64,000 nucleotides of DNA from Aliivibrio sifiae (GCF_002954715.1 NZ_MSCP01000001.1:963453-1027452), one strand, 5' to 3'; shown: positions 52,794 through 63,205, counted from the stretch's first letter. Notes: generated by a model from the letters alone, not told the origin. Made by a program: numbers and translations.

Positions 52794-53537
52794 ATGCGTA
52801 TTCACAAAGTTCATCAATTATACAAAGAAAGATTAGCTCGTTCTACAAAACCCTTCAATGCGCGTGGAGCTAATGTGAATCGTTGTGAATTTTGCCAAGT
52901 GCATCAAGATTATTGTATTTGTGAGTATCAACCAGAGGCTACTTCACAAGCGGCTTTCTTGTTGATCATGTTTGATACAGAAGTACTCAAGCCAAGCAAT
53001 ACAGGCAAGCTCATTGCCGATTTAATTCCTGAAACTCATGCTTATCTTTGGTCTCGAACTGAGCCAAATGCAGATATGTTAGCCTTATTACAAGATGATT
53101 CGTATCAGCCTTTTGTTATTTTTCCTGAAGAGCAAATTGAAAATAAAGCGTTAGTAACGAATGATATCGTTGTTGAAGAGGGAAAAACGCCTCTATTTAT
53201 TTTGCTTGATGGAAGTTGGCGCGAAGCAGGGCGTATGTATCGTAAAAGTACTTATTTACACCAGCTGCCAGTGTTGTCATTTAATCGTGATCATCTATCT
53301 AGTTATATCATGCGTAAAGCGTCGAAAGACCACCAATTATCGACGGTTGAAGTAGCCAGTTTAGTATTGGGTTTGTTTGGTGAAAAAGAGAATGCCAGAC
53401 ATCTTGAATGCTGGTTTGAATTATTTAGAGAACATTATTTATACAGTAAACGCCCAGTAAAAGGGGCAGAGCGTGGCATGGGTTTAAAACGCTTGATTGA
53501 TTTTCGTACAGAACTGAAAGTAAATAACGAAATCTAA
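52794..53537 (+). CDS. DTW domain protein, probable tRNA acp3U synthase (TapT-like)
   Basis: A 247-residue DTW-domain protein. The N-terminal zinc-ribbon-like CEFCQVHQDYCIC, the SPOUT-like core and the signature DGSWREAGRMYRKS match TapT (YfiP), which adds the aminocarboxypropyl group to U47 of tRNAs. The DTW signature here has Ser in place of Thr. No good ribosome site is visible before the ATG. Confidence 0.85.
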   Translation: MRIHKVHQLYKERLARSTKPFNARGANVNRCEFCQVHQDYCICEYQPEATSQAAFLLIMFDTEVLKPSNTGKLIADLIPETHAYLWSRTEPNADMLALLQDDSYQPFVIFPEEQIENKALVTNDIVVEEGKTPLFILLDGSWREAGRMYRKSTYLHQLPVLSFNRDHLSSYIMRKASKDHQLSTVEVASLVLGLFGEKENARHLECWFELFREHYLYSKRPVKGAERGMGLKRLIDFRTELKVNNEI

Positions 53538-53663
53538 TACTACTTTGAGGTTCATCTCACACTAAAAACCAATGAATATCGTCTAGGTCACAGTCTGTAT
53601 TTATATAAATTAGGTAAGATAACACCATAAAAAATTTAGAATAGATTAGGACAAGGATACCTT

Positions 53664-54575
53664 ATGTACTACGGTTTTGATGTGGGCGGCACAAAGATTG
53701 AATTTGGTGCGTTTAATGAAAAATTAGAGCGCGTTGCCACTGAACGAATTCCAACACAAACAGAAGATTACGCATTATTGGTTGATGATATTGCGGGCTT
53801 AATTGCAAAATATGACGCTGAGTTTGGCGTAGAAGGTAAAGTTGGTTTAGGCATTCCTGGAATGGAAGATGCTGAAACGGGTGCTTTATTAACAAGTAAT
53901 GTACCTGCTGCTAAAGGTCAATTTTTACGTAAAGATTTAGAAGTTAAAATTGGTCGCTCAGTAAAGATCGATAACGACGCTAACTGTTTCGCATTATCAG
54001 AAGCGTGGGATGAAGAATTAAAAGACTCTCCATCAGTAATGGGCCTAATTTTAGGCACAGGCTTTGGTGGTGGTTTAATTTTTGACGGTAAAGCATTCTC
54101 TGGCTATAGCCATGTTGCTGGCGAATTAGGACACTCTCGCTTACCAATCGATGCATGGTTCCATTTAGGTGAAAATGCTCCTCTATTAGGCTGTGGTTGT
54201 GGTAATAAAGGCTGTTTAGATAGCTATCTTTCTGGTCGTGGTTTTGAGCTGCTTTATGTTCACTATTACGGCGAAGAGAAAAAAGCGATCGATATCATTA
54301 AAGCTAATGAAGCCGGTGATGCGAATGCTGTTGAGCACGTAGAGCGCTTTATGGAGCTATTAGCGATTTGTTTTGCTAACTTATTCACTTGTTTTGACCC
54401 ACATGTCGTTGCTTTGGGTGGCGGGTTGTCAAATTTTGAGTTGATTTACGAAGAGCTACCAAAACGATTACCAAAACATCTCTTATCTGTTGCGCGTGTT
54501 CCTCGAATTATTAAAGCGAAACACGGTGATTCAGGTGGTGTTCGTGGTGCTGCATTCTTAAACATTAAAGAATAA
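53664..54575 (+). CDS. nagK: N-acetylglucosamine kinase, ROK family
   Basis: A 303-residue cytosolic kinase phosphorylating N-acetylglucosamine, for example from cell-wall recycling. [15 protein letters not shown] is the ATP-phosphate motif, [15 protein letters not shown] contains the catalytic Asp, and [20 protein letters not shown] the ROK zinc site. The length and sequence match E. coli NagK. It is monocistronic with a strong terminator. Confidence 0.92.
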   Translation: MYYGFDVGGTKIEFGAFNEKLERVATERIPTQTEDYALLVDDIAGLIAKYDAEFGVEGKVGLGIPGMEDAETGALLTSNVPAAKGQFLRKDLEVKIGRSVKIDNDANCFALSEAWDEELKDSPSVMGLILGTGFGGGLIFDGKAFSGYSHVAGELGHSRLPIDAWFHLGENAPLLGCGCGNKGCLDSYLSGRGFELLYVHYYGEEKKAIDIIKANEAGDANAVEHVERFMELLAICFANLFTCFDPHVVALGGGLSNFELIYEELPKRLPKHLLSVARVPRIIKAKHGDSGGVRGAAFLNIKE

Positions 54576-54612
54576 TAGCCTAAGCAGCGCAAAAAATAGA
54601 AAATGCAGATAC

Positions 54613-54667
54613 AAAAAGAGCCTCATGTTGTTTGTTATTATTAACAGATAAACAGAGGCTCTTTTTT
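54613..54667. terminator. Bidirectional terminator after nagK
   Basis: AAAAAGAGCCTC pairs with GAGGCTCTTTTT (12 bp) around a long loop that itself can pair (TGTTT...AAACA). A T-run follows. Confidence 0.88.
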
Positions 54668-54715
54668 TGTAATGCGATTAGCTAAGTAGCTAAAGGTTAA
54701 ATAACTAAGTCGTTA

Positions 54716-55048
54716 TTAAGCACAGCATTTTTTGTATTTTTTACCGCTACCACAAGAACAAGGTTCGTTACGGTTAGGTGTTTTTTCAAAACGAGTTGTT
54801 TTTGGCTTGTTTAAAACGCCTTCAAGCTCAAGAATATTTTCTTCTTTTTCCGCATTCACTTCGATGTTTGCGAATAAGTTGTGCTCAGTAAGCTGCGCTT
54901 CAATTTCAACTTTACGTTCTTCTGTTTGAACAACTAAAGTTAGTGGTGCTTCTTCAGTACCTAACTTAACGTCACGCTTAGTGTTAAAACCAGAAAGAAC
55001 GTGGTTTTGACGAGTCTCGATACGACCTTTGAAGAACATTTTAGACAT
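54716..55048 (-). CDS. SEC-C motif protein (PBPRA1643-like)
   Basis: A 110-residue protein ending in the SEC-C zinc motif NRNEPCSCGSGKKYKKCC. The rest is acidic and beta/alpha mixed with no known fold. It belongs to the small SWIM/SEC-C-type proteins found in Photobacterium and Vibrio; function unknown. It is a separate unit, 95 nt after the metallopeptidase gene. Confidence 0.82.
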   Translation of the reverse strand: MSKMFFKGRIETRQNHVLSGFNTKRDVKLGTEEAPLTLVVQTEERKVEIEAQLTEHNLFANIEVNAEKEENILELEGVLNKPKTTRFEKTPNRNEPCSCGSGKKYKKCCA

Positions 55049-55142
55049 CTTGGAGCCTTATAATTTTTGAACACAGTATTTTAGGCATGTTTATACTATA
55101 AACAGCAGTGGTGATAAAGGGTTTAAAAAAAGTAATCTTGAT

Positions 55143-55934
55143 TTACTCATTTAAATACAGCTCAGCCATACCATCTAGCTTGCTTTTCACTTCTTTCCAA
55201 TTTGGCATAACACTGGTTAATAAGCGCCAAAAACGTTCGCTGTGATTGTGCTCTGCAATGTGGCAAAGCTCATGCAGTATTACATAATCAATGCACTCTT
55301 TAGGGGCTTTGATTAGGTGAGGATTAAGCATCAAATTCCCTTTGGCAGAGCAGCTTCCCCATTGTTTTTGCATTGGCATCACACGAAAACTTGGAATGCC
55401 ATCAACCCATGTCGCTTGTGGCAATAGCTCTGCTAACCGTTCATGAAAAATACGCTCTGCTTTTACGCCGTACCAACCAGAGACTAACGCTTTGGTTAGA
55501 GCGTGTTTGTCGTCATTAAAACGGGTGAGGGTAACAAGTAGTTTGCCTCGACTCATTTTTACGCTGGGTAACGCGGAGTTATCTTCAACCACTTTAAGTA
55601 CATAGCGACGGCCTAAATAAAATTGCATTTCACCGCTTACATACAGTTTGGTTTCTACATACGCTAAATGGGCACGAAACTCTTTTAGTGCGTCGTAAAT
55701 CCAACTAGCACGTTTCATCACGGCATCATGTATGTCGCTTCGCTCTGCATCATCAGGGGCATTAATCACAATTTCGCAGTTAGGATGAATCTTGATGCTA
55801 ATTTTACGCTTTGCGTTCTCGCTACTGGTTTTTTGAGTAACGGTTTTTCTAATAACAGAGTAGGAGACAGCTTCATCACCATAGATAAAGCTGTACTCTT
55901 CTTTGTTACTCTCTTTTTCGTTTACCGATGCCAT
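55143..55934 (-). CDS. YgjP-type (M48-like) metallopeptidase
   Basis: A 263-residue predicted zinc peptidase of the YgjP/DUF45 type. The HExxH site reads VILHELCHIAEHNHSERFW, with WGSCSAKGNLMLNPHL upstream as in the family. It has no signal peptide. Its start overlaps the hsdR stop by 1 nt, so it is the last gene of the restriction operon; such pairs are recurrent beside type I hsdR. Its role in the system is unknown. Confidence 0.88.
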   Translation of the reverse strand: MASVNEKESNKEEYSFIYGDEAVSYSVIRKTVTQKTSSENAKRKISIKIHPNCEIVINAPDDAERSDIHDAVMKRASWIYDALKEFRAHLAYVETKLYVSGEMQFYLGRRYVLKVVEDNSALPSVKMSRGKLLVTLTRFNDDKHALTKALVSGWYGVKAERIFHERLAELLPQATWVDGIPSFRVMPMQKQWGSCSAKGNLMLNPHLIKAPKECIDYVILHELCHIAEHNHSERFWRLLTSVMPNWKEVKSKLDGMAELYLNE

Positions 55935-58900
55935 TAATGATGACCTGCTACGCTTAAACGAGTGATCTGGATAATGTCCGCAATCACTAGATTGGTTTTA
56001 TCCATCCCAATTGCTTTGAATAGAACGGGCAATAGTTGGCGGCGGATCTGGTTTTCAATCTCTTGTGGGTTAATTGAAAACTCCGCAACGGCTGCGGTAA
56101 CTATCTCATCAATGTTTAATGCGTAGTTGAAACGTTCATCTTCGCTCAAGGTATTGGTATCTTCTACGTGCTTTAAGAACAGACCAAAGTACGCTTGCAC
56201 ATGACGTTTGATTTTTGGATCAAGCTCAGAGAAACGGTCTGTTGGTAACCCTTCAACGTTACGAGCGATCACTTGCTCTTCAAAATCAGCAAATAACAGA
56301 TATTGCTTAATAGGGGCATCAAACATCTCTTTGGTTTTATCGATGGCTTGTTTCAATAATTTAGAGAAATACGCTTGGGCATAAGGGTCATCCGCTAAAT
56401 CTTGCTCAATCATCTTAGTGATACGGCCTGTTATCACGTCTTTTTTGTTACGTGCTTCATCGTCACTCATCTCTTCTGGTTTGGCGTGTTTACCCATATT
56501 ACCCACCAGATAAGCGCCTTCGGATTCTTGAATTTCTACGCCACCAATATGTTTATCCAACATGGTGCGAATGTTTTCTGCATATTCATCGTAATCAACC
56601 GTTTCTTCTGCATCTTCACGGACTTGTTTATGCAGATCAGACATGGATTTTAAGGTTTTTTTGTATAAATCTCGTTTGTCGTCAAAACTCTTATCTTCAA
56701 AGTAGGTTGCTGATTGCAGTGCCACTTTTAAACAGTTAGAGAACGCGGTTAATGCGTCATAAAAATCGTTACGTTTTTTAAGATTGGTATCCGTTAATAA
56801 CCCATCAATGGTATCGATTTTTGGTGCTAACGCTTGGCGCAATGCAGGGCCATCTTGTTTGTTTGATACACCATCAAAAATAGCCCAGAGATCGCGATAT
56901 AATCCTGGTAATTTTTTGTATTCGGTATCCATGCGATGGTAAAGACCTTCTAGGTCATCAATATCAAAGCCACCTTTAATGCGCTCTTCTAGCTCTTGGT
57001 AGTTTGCTATCGATGCATCAAGCTCTTTTAAAATGCCGCGATAATCAATCAAATAGCCAAATTGCTTTTTAGCATGCAAACGGTTCACACGCGCAATGGC
57101 TTGAATTAAGTTATGTTGTTTAAGCGGTTTATCAATGTAAAGCACGGTGTTTTTTGGCTCATCAAAGCCTGTGAGTAGCTTATCAACCACAATCATGAGA
57201 TCGGGGCCGTCGTCTTTACTAAACTCATCAATAATGTGTTTGGTGTAGGTCTTTTCATCACGCCATTCTTTTTCTGTTACATTGGCTTTCCACCAATTTT
57301 GTACTGTGTCAGTGCTTTCACCATCAACCGTGTCATGGCCTTCACGAGTATCAGGAGCAGACATTGCAACAACCGATGTCACTTTACCAATTTTATCCAA
57401 TAGCTTTTTGTATTGAATAGCAGAGGCTTTAGAGTCACACGCCAATTGTCCCTTTAACCCTTGGTGTTTAAAGTTTTGAAAGTGATCAGAAATATCATGG
57501 GCGATCAGTTCTAAACGTCCTTCGGTTTGGTATATTTGACCTTTTTGAGCAAACTTTTTCTTTAAATCCGTGCGCTGTTTTTCTGATAATTTATCGGTAA
57601 TACGGTCAAACCACGCATCAATAGCTTTGTCGTTGGTGCTGAGATCAGGAATGCGCTCTTCATACAATAGTGGGGTAACGGTTTGGTCTTCTACCGCTTG
57701 CTGCATGGTGTAAGAGTGGATGATCTTACCGAATTTATTTTCTGTTTTATCGTCTTGCAGCAGTGGGGTGCCTGTAAATCCAATATAAGCGGCTTTGGGT
57801 AGAGCTTGTTGCATACGAATGTTGTTTTCACCGTTTTGGCTGCGGTGCCCTTCATCTACTAATACGATAATATCCGGGCTGTTGTTGTAACATTCTGGTA
57901 GCTCAATCGCGGTACCAAACTTATTGATGATAGAGAAGATGATACGCTCATTCCCTTTACCAATTTGCTCGGCTAGGCGTTTTCCTGTGGTCGCCATTGC
58001 TGTCTTTCTGTCTTTGTCTGACAGTGCACCACCAGAGGCAAAGGTGCCTGCCAGTTGATCTTCTAAATCTGTTCGGTCGGTAACCACAATCACGCGACAT
58101 TTTGCTAACTCTTTAAGCCAGATAAGCGCTTTTGATAAAAACACCATGGTGAACGATTTACCAGAGCCTGTGGTATGCCAAATTACGCCACCATTACGTG
58201 CGCCCAGATCATCAAATGAGGTGATACGCTTAACGAGAGCTTTAATGCCAAACACTTGTTGATAACGCGCAACAATCTTGCCGACTTTTTTATCAAACAG
58301 GGTATAAAGGCGAGTCATTTCTAATAGGCGATCATGATGAAGTAGCGATATTAATAAACGGTCTTGGTTAGTTACCATTAAATCACCGCCTGAGATCAGC
58401 GATAGATACTCTTCACGCACCTTATTCGGGCGATGGTTAAAAATACGGTCGAAATTTTCTGGTGATAATGGCGTGTTTTTTAAGCGAGAAAAAGTGTGCT
58501 CTGTGATTTCTTCTTCTTTCCATTTTGCCCAAAATTTACTTGGGGTTCCGCAAGTAGCGTAGCGTCCATCGTGCCCATTAACGGACATTACCAATTGGCT
58601 ATAAGCGAATAGGTGAGGGATGCAATCTTGTTTTTGATTACGAATGGTTTGAGATACGCCTTCTTCAATGGTGGGTTTTCCTACCGTTGAGGAGTCAGGG
58701 CGCTTGGCTTCAATCACGACCCAAGGCAAGCCATTTACGAAGCAGACCATATCAGGAATGTAGTTTTTGGTGCCGTGAGTATTTTCGACTTCAAGCTCTT
58801 CAGTAAAGTGGTATTTGTTGTTGTCAGGGTATTCCCAATCAATGATCTGAATGGTTGGGTTGGCTTTTTTGCCATCCACAAACTCAGTGACGCTAATACC

Positions 58901-59218
58901 ATACGTCAATGAGTTATACAGCTTTTCATTAGCGGTTTTTAAGCCTTCATTCATGGCTGGGTTGGCTAATTCTTGAATGATTTTATCAATCGCATTTTTT
59001 GATAAATGATGCTCTTTACCCATAAAAGAATAGGTTTTGTGTTGCAGCACGTCACGCAATACATTAGGTAAGATAACACTTGATAAGTTACCTCGCATAA
59101 CCGTGCAGTCACTTGGTGGAATGAACTCATAGCCAAGGTTGGTTAATAGCGTAAGCGCAGGTATTTTTGCGCTTTGTTCTTCTTTGAAGTTAGGGACAGT
59201 TTGCACACTATTCACCAT
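55934..59218 (-). CDS. hsdR: Type I restriction endonuclease, R subunit
   Basis: A 1094-residue HsdR that translocates and cleaves unmodified DNA. The N-terminal PD-(D/E)XK nuclease has DMVCFVNGLPWVVIEAKRP (near residue 160). The SF2 motor has TTGSGKSFTMV, VVTDRTDL, LVDEGHRSQ, IGFTGTPL and later RVNRLHAKK. The C-terminal helical part binds the methylase complex. It begins 4 nt after the PD-(D/E)XK gene. It appears intact. Confidence 0.96.
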   Translation of the reverse strand: MVNSVQTVPNFKEEQSAKIPALTLLTNLGYEFIPPSDCTVMRGNLSSVILPNVLRDVLQHKTYSFMGKEHHLSKNAIDKIIQELANPAMNEGLKTANEKLYNSLTYGISVTEFVDGKKANPTIQIIDWEYPDNNKYHFTEELEVENTHGTKNYIPDMVCFVNGLPWVVIEAKRPDSSTVGKPTIEEGVSQTIRNQKQDCIPHLFAYSQLVMSVNGHDGRYATCGTPSKFWAKWKEEEITEHTFSRLKNTPLSPENFDRIFNHRPNKVREEYLSLISGGDLMVTNQDRLLISLLHHDRLLEMTRLYTLFDKKVGKIVARYQQVFGIKALVKRITSFDDLGARNGGVIWHTTGSGKSFTMVFLSKALIWLKELAKCRVIVVTDRTDLEDQLAGTFASGGALSDKDRKTAMATTGKRLAEQIGKGNERIIFSIINKFGTAIELPECYNNSPDIIVLVDEGHRSQNGENNIRMQQALPKAAYIGFTGTPLLQDDKTENKFGKIIHSYTMQQAVEDQTVTPLLYEERIPDLSTNDKAIDAWFDRITDKLSEKQRTDLKKKFAQKGQIYQTEGRLELIAHDISDHFQNFKHQGLKGQLACDSKASAIQYKKLLDKIGKVTSVVAMSAPDTREGHDTVDGESTDTVQNWWKANVTEKEWRDEKTYTKHIIDEFSKDDGPDLMIVVDKLLTGFDEPKNTVLYIDKPLKQHNLIQAIARVNRLHAKKQFGYLIDYRGILKELDASIANYQELEERIKGGFDIDDLEGLYHRMDTEYKKLPGLYRDLWAIFDGVSNKQDGPALRQALAPKIDTIDGLLTDTNLKKRNDFYDALTAFSNCLKVALQSATYFEDKSFDDKRDLYKKTLKSMSDLHKQVREDAEETVDYDEYAENIRTMLDKHIGGVEIQESEGAYLVGNMGKHAKPEEMSDDEARNKKDVITGRITKMIEQDLADDPYAQAYFSKLLKQAIDKTKEMFDAPIKQYLLFADFEEQVIARNVEGLPTDRFSELDPKIKRHVQAYFGLFLKHVEDTNTLSEDERFNYALNIDEIVTAAVAEFSINPQEIENQIRRQLLPVLFKAIGMDKTNLVIADIIQITRLSVAGHH

Positions 59219-59222
59219 TTAG

Positions 59223-60341
59223 TTATTGATTTAATGTTGGTCGAATTTGCCATTCAAATGTATTCATTAGGCGTAATTTATGCGCCATCTTAGCTTGTAT
59301 TGTTTGTAAGCAAAGTTCGCCACTACTCAACCCTTCGAAGTGTGCTTTGTAGCAGCGACAAGTATCACGAACTTCGTTCCATGGATTGCCACAATCAAGT
59401 TCTTTGAAATGAGCATCGGCTATTGCACGCTGGGCATCGGTATTGATATCACTGGCGTAGTAATTGAAGCAGAAAGATTTTCTATCACGACCATCAAAGA
59501 ACAGCACGACATCAGAATCTGTAGGCCAGTTCACGTAAGCAAATCGAATGGCAGGAAAACCATTCCAATGCACAATAGTGGAGTTTAGTTCTATTTCAAG
59601 TTCGGTTTGCAATGCTTGCAGCAAGTTTTTTTGGTAAGACTTTATCGTTTTAATTTTCAAATCTTGTGCTTCTTTAATCTGCGTCAAATTATTAAGAATA
59701 AAATTGATGCTCTCTTCAGAAGTTCGGTCTGTACTCATCATATTTTCCAAATGCAAAATAAACTCACGCAATAGCACTACCCATTTATTGAGTGGTTGTG
59801 AAATAAAATAGTCTGATAATTTTTGTTTAATAGAGGCAACCAAGCTTGGGTAGCTTATGCCAATCCATGTAGGGTACTTAGACGGTACACTTCCTGATGG
59901 TGATAAAACGATAAAAATAGGATCTTTTTCAGTGAAACGTTCAGGATGCTGTGTAAAAACAAAATCTTCGTATTCTTGAAATGGGTTGTTTTGTTCGTGA
60001 AATATTTTGTTTTCCACAACCATGACCCACTGTTGACCTTCCAATAGTAAATCAATGCGTTTCCCTGCCTTAGTCACAACTTCACGCTCAGGAGTTGATG
60101 ATAGTGAGCAATCTAGTTTACGAATGTTTTCGGGTAATGTTTCTACTAGAGCCTCAAGTACCAGTGCTCCTAAGCCATGTTCAGCATTGTCATCAATAAA
60201 GAAAGCTAGAATATCTGTGGTTGGATTCTCATAATATCCTTTGCTCCCAATACTAAAAATAGTAGATTCTGCCGATTCACTCTTAGGAAGATTTTTTATG
60301 TTTTCAATCAGAGTTTCTATGCGTTGTAATTGAGTTTCCAT
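59223..60341 (-). CDS. PD-(D/E)XK nuclease family protein in the hsd operon
   Basis: A 372-residue protein with a PD-(D/E)XK core: GKRIDLLLEGQQWVMVVENK, where D (RIDLLL) and E-x-K (VENK) are the catalytic residues. The C-terminal domain is mixed and Trp-rich (FAYVNWPTDSDVVLFFDGRD). It resembles PDDEXK_4-type proteins. It sits between hsdS and hsdR, 4 nt from hsdR, so it is cotranscribed with them. An accessory nuclease or an independent defence factor is possible. Confidence 0.82.
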   Translation of the reverse strand: METQLQRIETLIENIKNLPKSESAESTIFSIGSKGYYENPTTDILAFFIDDNAEHGLGALVLEALVETLPENIRKLDCSLSSTPEREVVTKAGKRIDLLLEGQQWVMVVENKIFHEQNNPFQEYEDFVFTQHPERFTEKDPIFIVLSPSGSVPSKYPTWIGISYPSLVASIKQKLSDYFISQPLNKWVVLLREFILHLENMMSTDRTSEESINFILNNLTQIKEAQDLKIKTIKSYQKNLLQALQTELEIELNSTIVHWNGFPAIRFAYVNWPTDSDVVLFFDGRDRKSFCFNYYASDINTDAQRAIADAHFKELDCGNPWNEVRDTCRCYKAHFEGLSSGELCLQTIQAKMAHKLRLMNTFEWQIRPTLNQ

Positions 60342-60411
60342 ATTAGCCTATGACATTGTTATTATTGTTTTAAATAGAGCTTATGTAAGCACAAGCTCTG
60401 TTAGCCATGGA

Positions 60412-61698
60412 TTAGGCGGCAGCGTTATCATCGATTGTGACGCGGCGCTTACCCATCAACAACTGCTGCATCAATGCCTTTTTTTCTTGCTTAAAGTGCG
60501 CAAGTTTGGCATTTAGAAACTCGATTTCTTTATCGGCAGCGGTTAGGACTGAGGCGATTTTTTGTTGTTCTTTCACATTAACTGGGTATATCACATCTAG
60601 TTTTTTTAGTTCGCTTGATTTTATACCTTTTGCCGTTGACCCAGACGAGCGTAACTCAATTAATAGCTGTCCTTTCTCGGACAGTAAATAGTAGAGAAGA
60701 AAATCAGAATATATTTTGTCATTCACTCTAAGTGTGACTGTTCTTTGACCTACACCATAAACCCCTTCTGATGGGTATCTACATGCCATTCCCATAGGAG
60801 CTTCAGTCGTGAAAAGAATATCACCAGCTTCTGGTGTTCCTCTTTTCATCCAACTCGAAAACTCCGATTCATCTATGTATTCCTTTGATGTGAAATCGAG
60901 AAAACCATTCCTAACATTACGAGCTGTAATCAAAGGAATACCTGTAGATGCTTTAGGTACAGATTGACCCCGATAATCGATAATTTTAGTTAGAATACTT
61001 GCTAGAGTGCCTTCCACCCAATCCCCCTCAAACGCTTTACCCGTTTCAGGACCAATCAAACGCTTTTTACCCGTCAACAACTGCTGCATTAAGGCTTTTT
61101 TCTGCTGCTTGCTGGCATCAATTAGCTTTTCAGTGGTTGCAATACCGCGATCCCATGTCGAAAGGATTTGGGCGATTTTGCGCTGTTCTGGGAGTGGGGA
61201 GAGGTTGAAGTCCCATTTAAACCAGTTATCCAATTTGAAAATCATTTTTTCAATATGAACACCAATACTTGAGTGGAAGCAAGTTTGTTGAAAATAAAGC
61301 GTTTCTGACAAATAACGTAGATAGTTCAGATCAAAACTATCTTTAGCAGTGAATATTGAATACTCATTAGAAACGATAGAACCATCTAAATGTTCAGGTA
61401 CGATCCCACATGCACCATGAACAATTTGTCGCTTTGAGATTAAAAAGTCCCCTTGCTTTAAGTAAAATTGACTTTTTACTGAAATTTGCTTCCCGTAAAG
61501 GTGCTCTCGACGAACAACACCACCTCGCGAACGTTTTACAGTCACAAGATCGTACTCTTTATCATCAAGAACTTTTACTTTTCGTTGTTCAAGCGTCAAA
61601 TGCTTCTTCAATGATTCTCTTGCCCAACCTTCGGGAGTTTCACCTAGTATTGGTTTTCCAGCTTTGACACTTGGCGGGTATTTTGAATCAGCTCTCAT
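60412..61698 (-). CDS. hsdS: Type I restriction specificity subunit
   Basis: A 428-residue HsdS with two target recognition domains (residues ~20-170 and ~225-370), each followed by a conserved helix: LSPLPEQRKIAQILSTWDRG...KKALMQQLLTGKKRL and VNVKEQQKIASVLTAADKEI...KKALMQQLLMGKRRV. The halves specify the two parts of a bipartite site. It overlaps hsdM by 11 nt. The repeats at DNA level could allow exchange of recognition domains. Confidence 0.95.
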   Translation of the reverse strand: MRADSKYPPSVKAGKPILGETPEGWARESLKKHLTLEQRKVKVLDDKEYDLVTVKRSRGGVVRREHLYGKQISVKSQFYLKQGDFLISKRQIVHGACGIVPEHLDGSIVSNEYSIFTAKDSFDLNYLRYLSETLYFQQTCFHSSIGVHIEKMIFKLDNWFKWDFNLSPLPEQRKIAQILSTWDRGIATTEKLIDASKQQKKALMQQLLTGKKRLIGPETGKAFEGDWVEGTLASILTKIIDYRGQSVPKASTGIPLITARNVRNGFLDFTSKEYIDESEFSSWMKRGTPEAGDILFTTEAPMGMACRYPSEGVYGVGQRTVTLRVNDKIYSDFLLYYLLSEKGQLLIELRSSGSTAKGIKSSELKKLDVIYPVNVKEQQKIASVLTAADKEIEFLNAKLAHFKQEKKALMQQLLMGKRRVTIDDNAAA

Positions 61699-63205
61699 AA
61701 CCCAACTCCTTCAGATAACCCGCCATTTCCGCTTCTAGCTCAGCTAACTCGGTTTGTAGTGCCAAACGCTCACTACGCACTGCCATCAAATCAATTTCCG
61801 CTTCTTCTTCAAAGGTATCGACATAACGAGGGATATTAAGGTTGTAGTCGTTCTCGGCAATTTCTTCTAATGTGGCTAGGTAAGAATACTTATCTGTCGT
61901 TTCACGAGCTTTGTAGGTATCAACAATCTTCTGAATGTTATCGCTCGTTAATACGTTCTGGTTCTTTCCTGATTTAAACTCACGAGACGCATCAATAAAC
62001 AGAACTTTCTTGTCGTCTTTCTGTTTTTTGAATAACAAAATTGCAGCAGGAATCCCCGTACCAAAGAACAGCTTTTCAGGCAGACCGATAACCGTATCTA
62101 ATAGGTTTTCATCAATCAGTTGTTTACGGATTTTACCTTCTGAAGATGCACGGAATAGCACCCCGTGAGGCACAACCACACCCATGCGACCAGTGTGTGG
62201 TTTTAACGTCTCAATCATGTGTGAGATAAACGCATAGTCACCTTTGGTTTTTGGTGGTACGCCTCGACGGAAACGACCAAAATGATCGCTTTCTGCATCT
62301 TCATGACCCCATTTATCCAAAGAGAAGGGAGGGTTGGCTGTTACGACATCAAAGTGCAGTAGACCGCCTTCAGTATCCTGAAGCTTAGGGTTACGAATGG
62401 TGTCACCCCATTCAATACGGTGGTTGTCTTCACCGTGTAGGAACATGTTCATTTTTGCCAATGACCATGTAGAGCCAATCGCTTCTTGGCCAAATAGGGC
62501 GTATTGCTTAGAGCCGCCAAGGTTCTTTTGAATTTGCTTACCACATTTCATCAGTAGTGAGCCAGAGCCACACGCAGGATCACAAATGGTGTCACCTTGT
62601 TGTGGCTCTAAGATGATAGAAAGTAAATCTGATACTTCTGGTGGAGTATAGAATTCACCTGCTGATTTACCACTGCCAGCCGCAAAGTGTTTGATTAGGT
62701 ATTCGTAAGCGTTACCAATGACATCTAACGAACCAACACGGCTTGGGCGTAGGCTTAATGCTTCTTTACCAAAGTCTTCTAATAGGTGACGTAGAATGTC
62801 ATTTTTTGATTTCTCATCGCCCAATTTATCAGTGTTAAAGCTAATATCTTGGAACACGCCTTTTAATTTAGTGCCGTTGGCTTCTTCAATGGCGTGTAGC
62901 GCTTTATCAATACGTGAGCCGTTACCTGCTTCAAAGCGTGATTCATACAAGTCCCAAAACGTAGAGCCTGTTGGAATTTTGAATGATTGGCTTTCCATCA
63001 TTGCCGCAATCAGCTCTGGCTCACCACCATATTCTTTAGCTAATTCATCTACTTTGTCTTGGTGAACATCTGAAATGTATTTTAAGAACAGCATGGTTAA
63101 AATGAAATCTTTGTAGATAGATGGATCTACGGTGCCGCGGAAAGTATCACAAGCAGACCATACGGCTTTGTTGATGTCGTCTTGGTTGATTTGGGTATGT
63201 GGCAT
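61688..63205 (-). CDS. hsdM: Type I restriction N6-adenine methylase, M subunit
   Basis: A 505-residue N6-adenine methyltransferase of the HsdM family, with N-terminal HsdM helical domain (INQDDINKAVWSACDTFRGT), SAM motif DPACGSGSLLM (near residue 208) and catalytic NPPF in VTANPPFSLDKWG. It ends in a coiled coil that contacts HsdS (RLALQTELAELEAEMAGYL). It is the first gene of a five-gene operon with a TATAAT promoter upstream. Confidence 0.96.
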   Translation of the reverse strand: MPHTQINQDDINKAVWSACDTFRGTVDPSIYKDFILTMLFLKYISDVHQDKVDELAKEYGGEPELIAAMMESQSFKIPTGSTFWDLYESRFEAGNGSRIDKALHAIEEANGTKLKGVFQDISFNTDKLGDEKSKNDILRHLLEDFGKEALSLRPSRVGSLDVIGNAYEYLIKHFAAGSGKSAGEFYTPPEVSDLLSIILEPQQGDTICDPACGSGSLLMKCGKQIQKNLGGSKQYALFGQEAIGSTWSLAKMNMFLHGEDNHRIEWGDTIRNPKLQDTEGGLLHFDVVTANPPFSLDKWGHEDAESDHFGRFRRGVPPKTKGDYAFISHMIETLKPHTGRMGVVVPHGVLFRASSEGKIRKQLIDENLLDTVIGLPEKLFFGTGIPAAILLFKKQKDDKKVLFIDASREFKSGKNQNVLTSDNIQKIVDTYKARETTDKYSYLATLEEIAENDYNLNIPRYVDTFEEEAEIDLMAVRSERLALQTELAELEAEMAGYLKELGYES

